NCBI GenBank assembly: GCA_030039615.1
Contig: JASHVF010000311.1
Coordinates: forward strand, 1-5,669
Direction of reading: 5' to 3'
Length of the DNA stretch: 5,669 nt
Origin: Gammaproteobacteria bacterium
GTDB taxonomy: Bacteria; Pseudomonadota; Gammaproteobacteria; Steroidobacterales; Steroidobacteraceae
Below are positions 4,957-5,669 of this stretch, in pieces (position 1 is the stretch's first letter; each line of letters starts with the position of its first letter). Position numbers and translations under genes: made by a program. The notes beneath the pieces were generated by a model. That model saw only the letters and a list, made by a program, of their open reading frames with translations, ran no database searches and was not told the origin of the DNA.

Positions 4957-5669
4957 ATGATCGCACGCCCCCGGATCGACGCCGTGTCCGCCAAGCCCCC
5001 ACTCATCGCGCTGATCGCCCTGCTGGCCGCCCTCCGGGCAGCGTCAGCCGCGACGCCTGCGGGCGCCGAGCATGCCGTGACCGACGACAGCGGTCGGCGC
5101 GTCACGGTGCGCGCCCCGCCGCTGCGTATCGTGAGCCTCGCGCCCGGCGCCACCGAGATGCTGTTCGCAGCCGGCGCCGGCGCCGAGGTCGTGGCGACCG
5201 TCGAGTACTCGGACGTGCCGCCCGCGGCGCAGCGCGTGGCGCGCATCGGGGATGCCGTGGCCATCGACCTCGAGCGCCTCGTCAGACTCGCACCCGACGT
5301 GGTGGTCGCCTGGCCTGCGGGTGGCAACCCGGCGCAGCGCGAGAAGATCATGCGGCTCGGCATACCGGTGTACGACCAGCAGACGGCGCGCCTCGCGGAT
5401 CTCGCGCCCTCGCTGCGCCGCCTGGGAGAGCTCGCCGGCACCCGAGCCGAGGCCGAGCGCGCCGCGCGCGCGCTCGAGGCGCGCCTCGCCGCGCTGCGGG
5501 ATAGCTACGCCGGAGGCCACGACCGCGCGTGGCAGCCGCGCGTGCTGCTCGAGATCTGGAACCGCCCGCTCTATACCGTCGGCGGCCGACAGCTCATGAG
5601 CGACGCGCTGGCGCTGTGCGGCGCGCGCAACGTGTTCGCCGACCTGACGGAGCCGGCGCCGGTGATCGA
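4957..5669 (+). CDS. btuF: BtuF-like periplasmic cobalamin-binding protein, 3' end cut by right edge
   Basis: The frame is open for 237 codons to the edge. An N-terminal signal peptide has basic residues, a hydrophobic run LIALIALLAAL (16-26) and a likely cleavage near AASA-A (about residue 31). The mature part is a helical-backbone class III solute-binding domain: RIVSLAPGATEMLFAAG (57-73), YSDVPPAAQ (84-92), IGD then DLERLVRLAPDVVVAW (104-119), GGNPAQREKI with LGIPVY, then LEIWNRPLYTVGG (198-210) and LMSDALALCGARNVFADL (213-230). The order and wording resemble E. coli BtuF, which hands vitamin B12 to the BtuCD ABC transporter; haem- or siderophore-binding relatives are possible. ATG 4957 has no good ribosome site. 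In-frame alternatives are ATG 4948 and GTG 4984, the latter with a weak GGA 8 bases upstream and giving a shorter signal peptide. It is probably a separate unit from ahpCD; btuC and btuD may follow outside the window. Confidence 0.82.
   Translation, partial: MIARPRIDAVSAKPPLIALIALLAALRAASAATPAGAEHAVTDDSGRRVTVRAPPLRIVSLAPGATEMLFAAGAGAEVVATVEYSDVPPAAQRVARIGDAVAIDLERLVRLAPDVVVAWPAGGNPAQREKIMRLGIPVYDQQTARLADLAPSLRRLGELAGTRAEAERAARALEARLAALRDSYAGGHDRAWQPRVLLEIWNRPLYTVGGRQLMSDALALCGARNVFADLTEPAPVI

Overview
This is a very GC-rich, gene-dense window, most likely from the chromosome of a high-GC Pseudomonadota (proteobacterium). A gammaproteobacterial or related lineage is my guess, inferred from gene content (PCuAC copper chaperone, OxyR, BtuF-type binding protein); the sequence does not fix the taxon. 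No rRNA, tRNA, CRISPR array, insertion sequence or other mobile-element signature was seen. Two genes run off the edges.

Left block (minus strand, 1-897): a signal-peptide-bearing PCuAC-family copper chaperone is followed, through a 4-base GTGA stop/start overlap, by the N-terminal part of an LCAT-like alpha/beta-hydrolase that leaves the window at base 1. A short divergent promoter region (898-956) separates this pair from a plus-strand EamA/DMT-family inner-membrane transporter (957-1868). The transporter converges on the next minus-strand block, with a 9-bp hairpin at the junction.

Central block (1885-4890) is a peroxide-response locus. On the minus strand, oxyR overlaps by 4 bases (ATGA) a downstream COG4757-like alpha/beta-hydrolase of unknown function. 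Divergently on the plus strand lie ahpC, a three-cysteine mycobacterial-type peroxiredoxin, and ahpD, its CxxC reductase partner, only 1 base apart. The oxyR-ahpC intergenic region is a conspicuous AT-rich island. It holds a good match to the four-half-site, 11-bp-phased OxyR operator, a 10-bp direct repeat at 22-bp spacing, promoter-like hexamers in both directions, and a possible 16-codon leader ORF whose stop overlaps an upstream ATG of ahpC. The simplest reading is that OxyR senses peroxide through its two conserved cysteines, represses itself and activates ahpCD. AhpD, probably via lipoamide, then re-reduces AhpC. The hydrolase would be co-expressed with oxyR.

Right block (4891-5669): a GC-rich stretch with two mutually exclusive perfect hairpins precedes a BtuF-like periplasmic substrate-binding protein, probably for cobalamin uptake, which is cut by the window's right edge.

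The window is mostly composed of recognisable families. The least ordinary points are the oxyR-hydrolase coupling, the layout of the oxyR-ahpC control region and the possible ahpC leader peptide.
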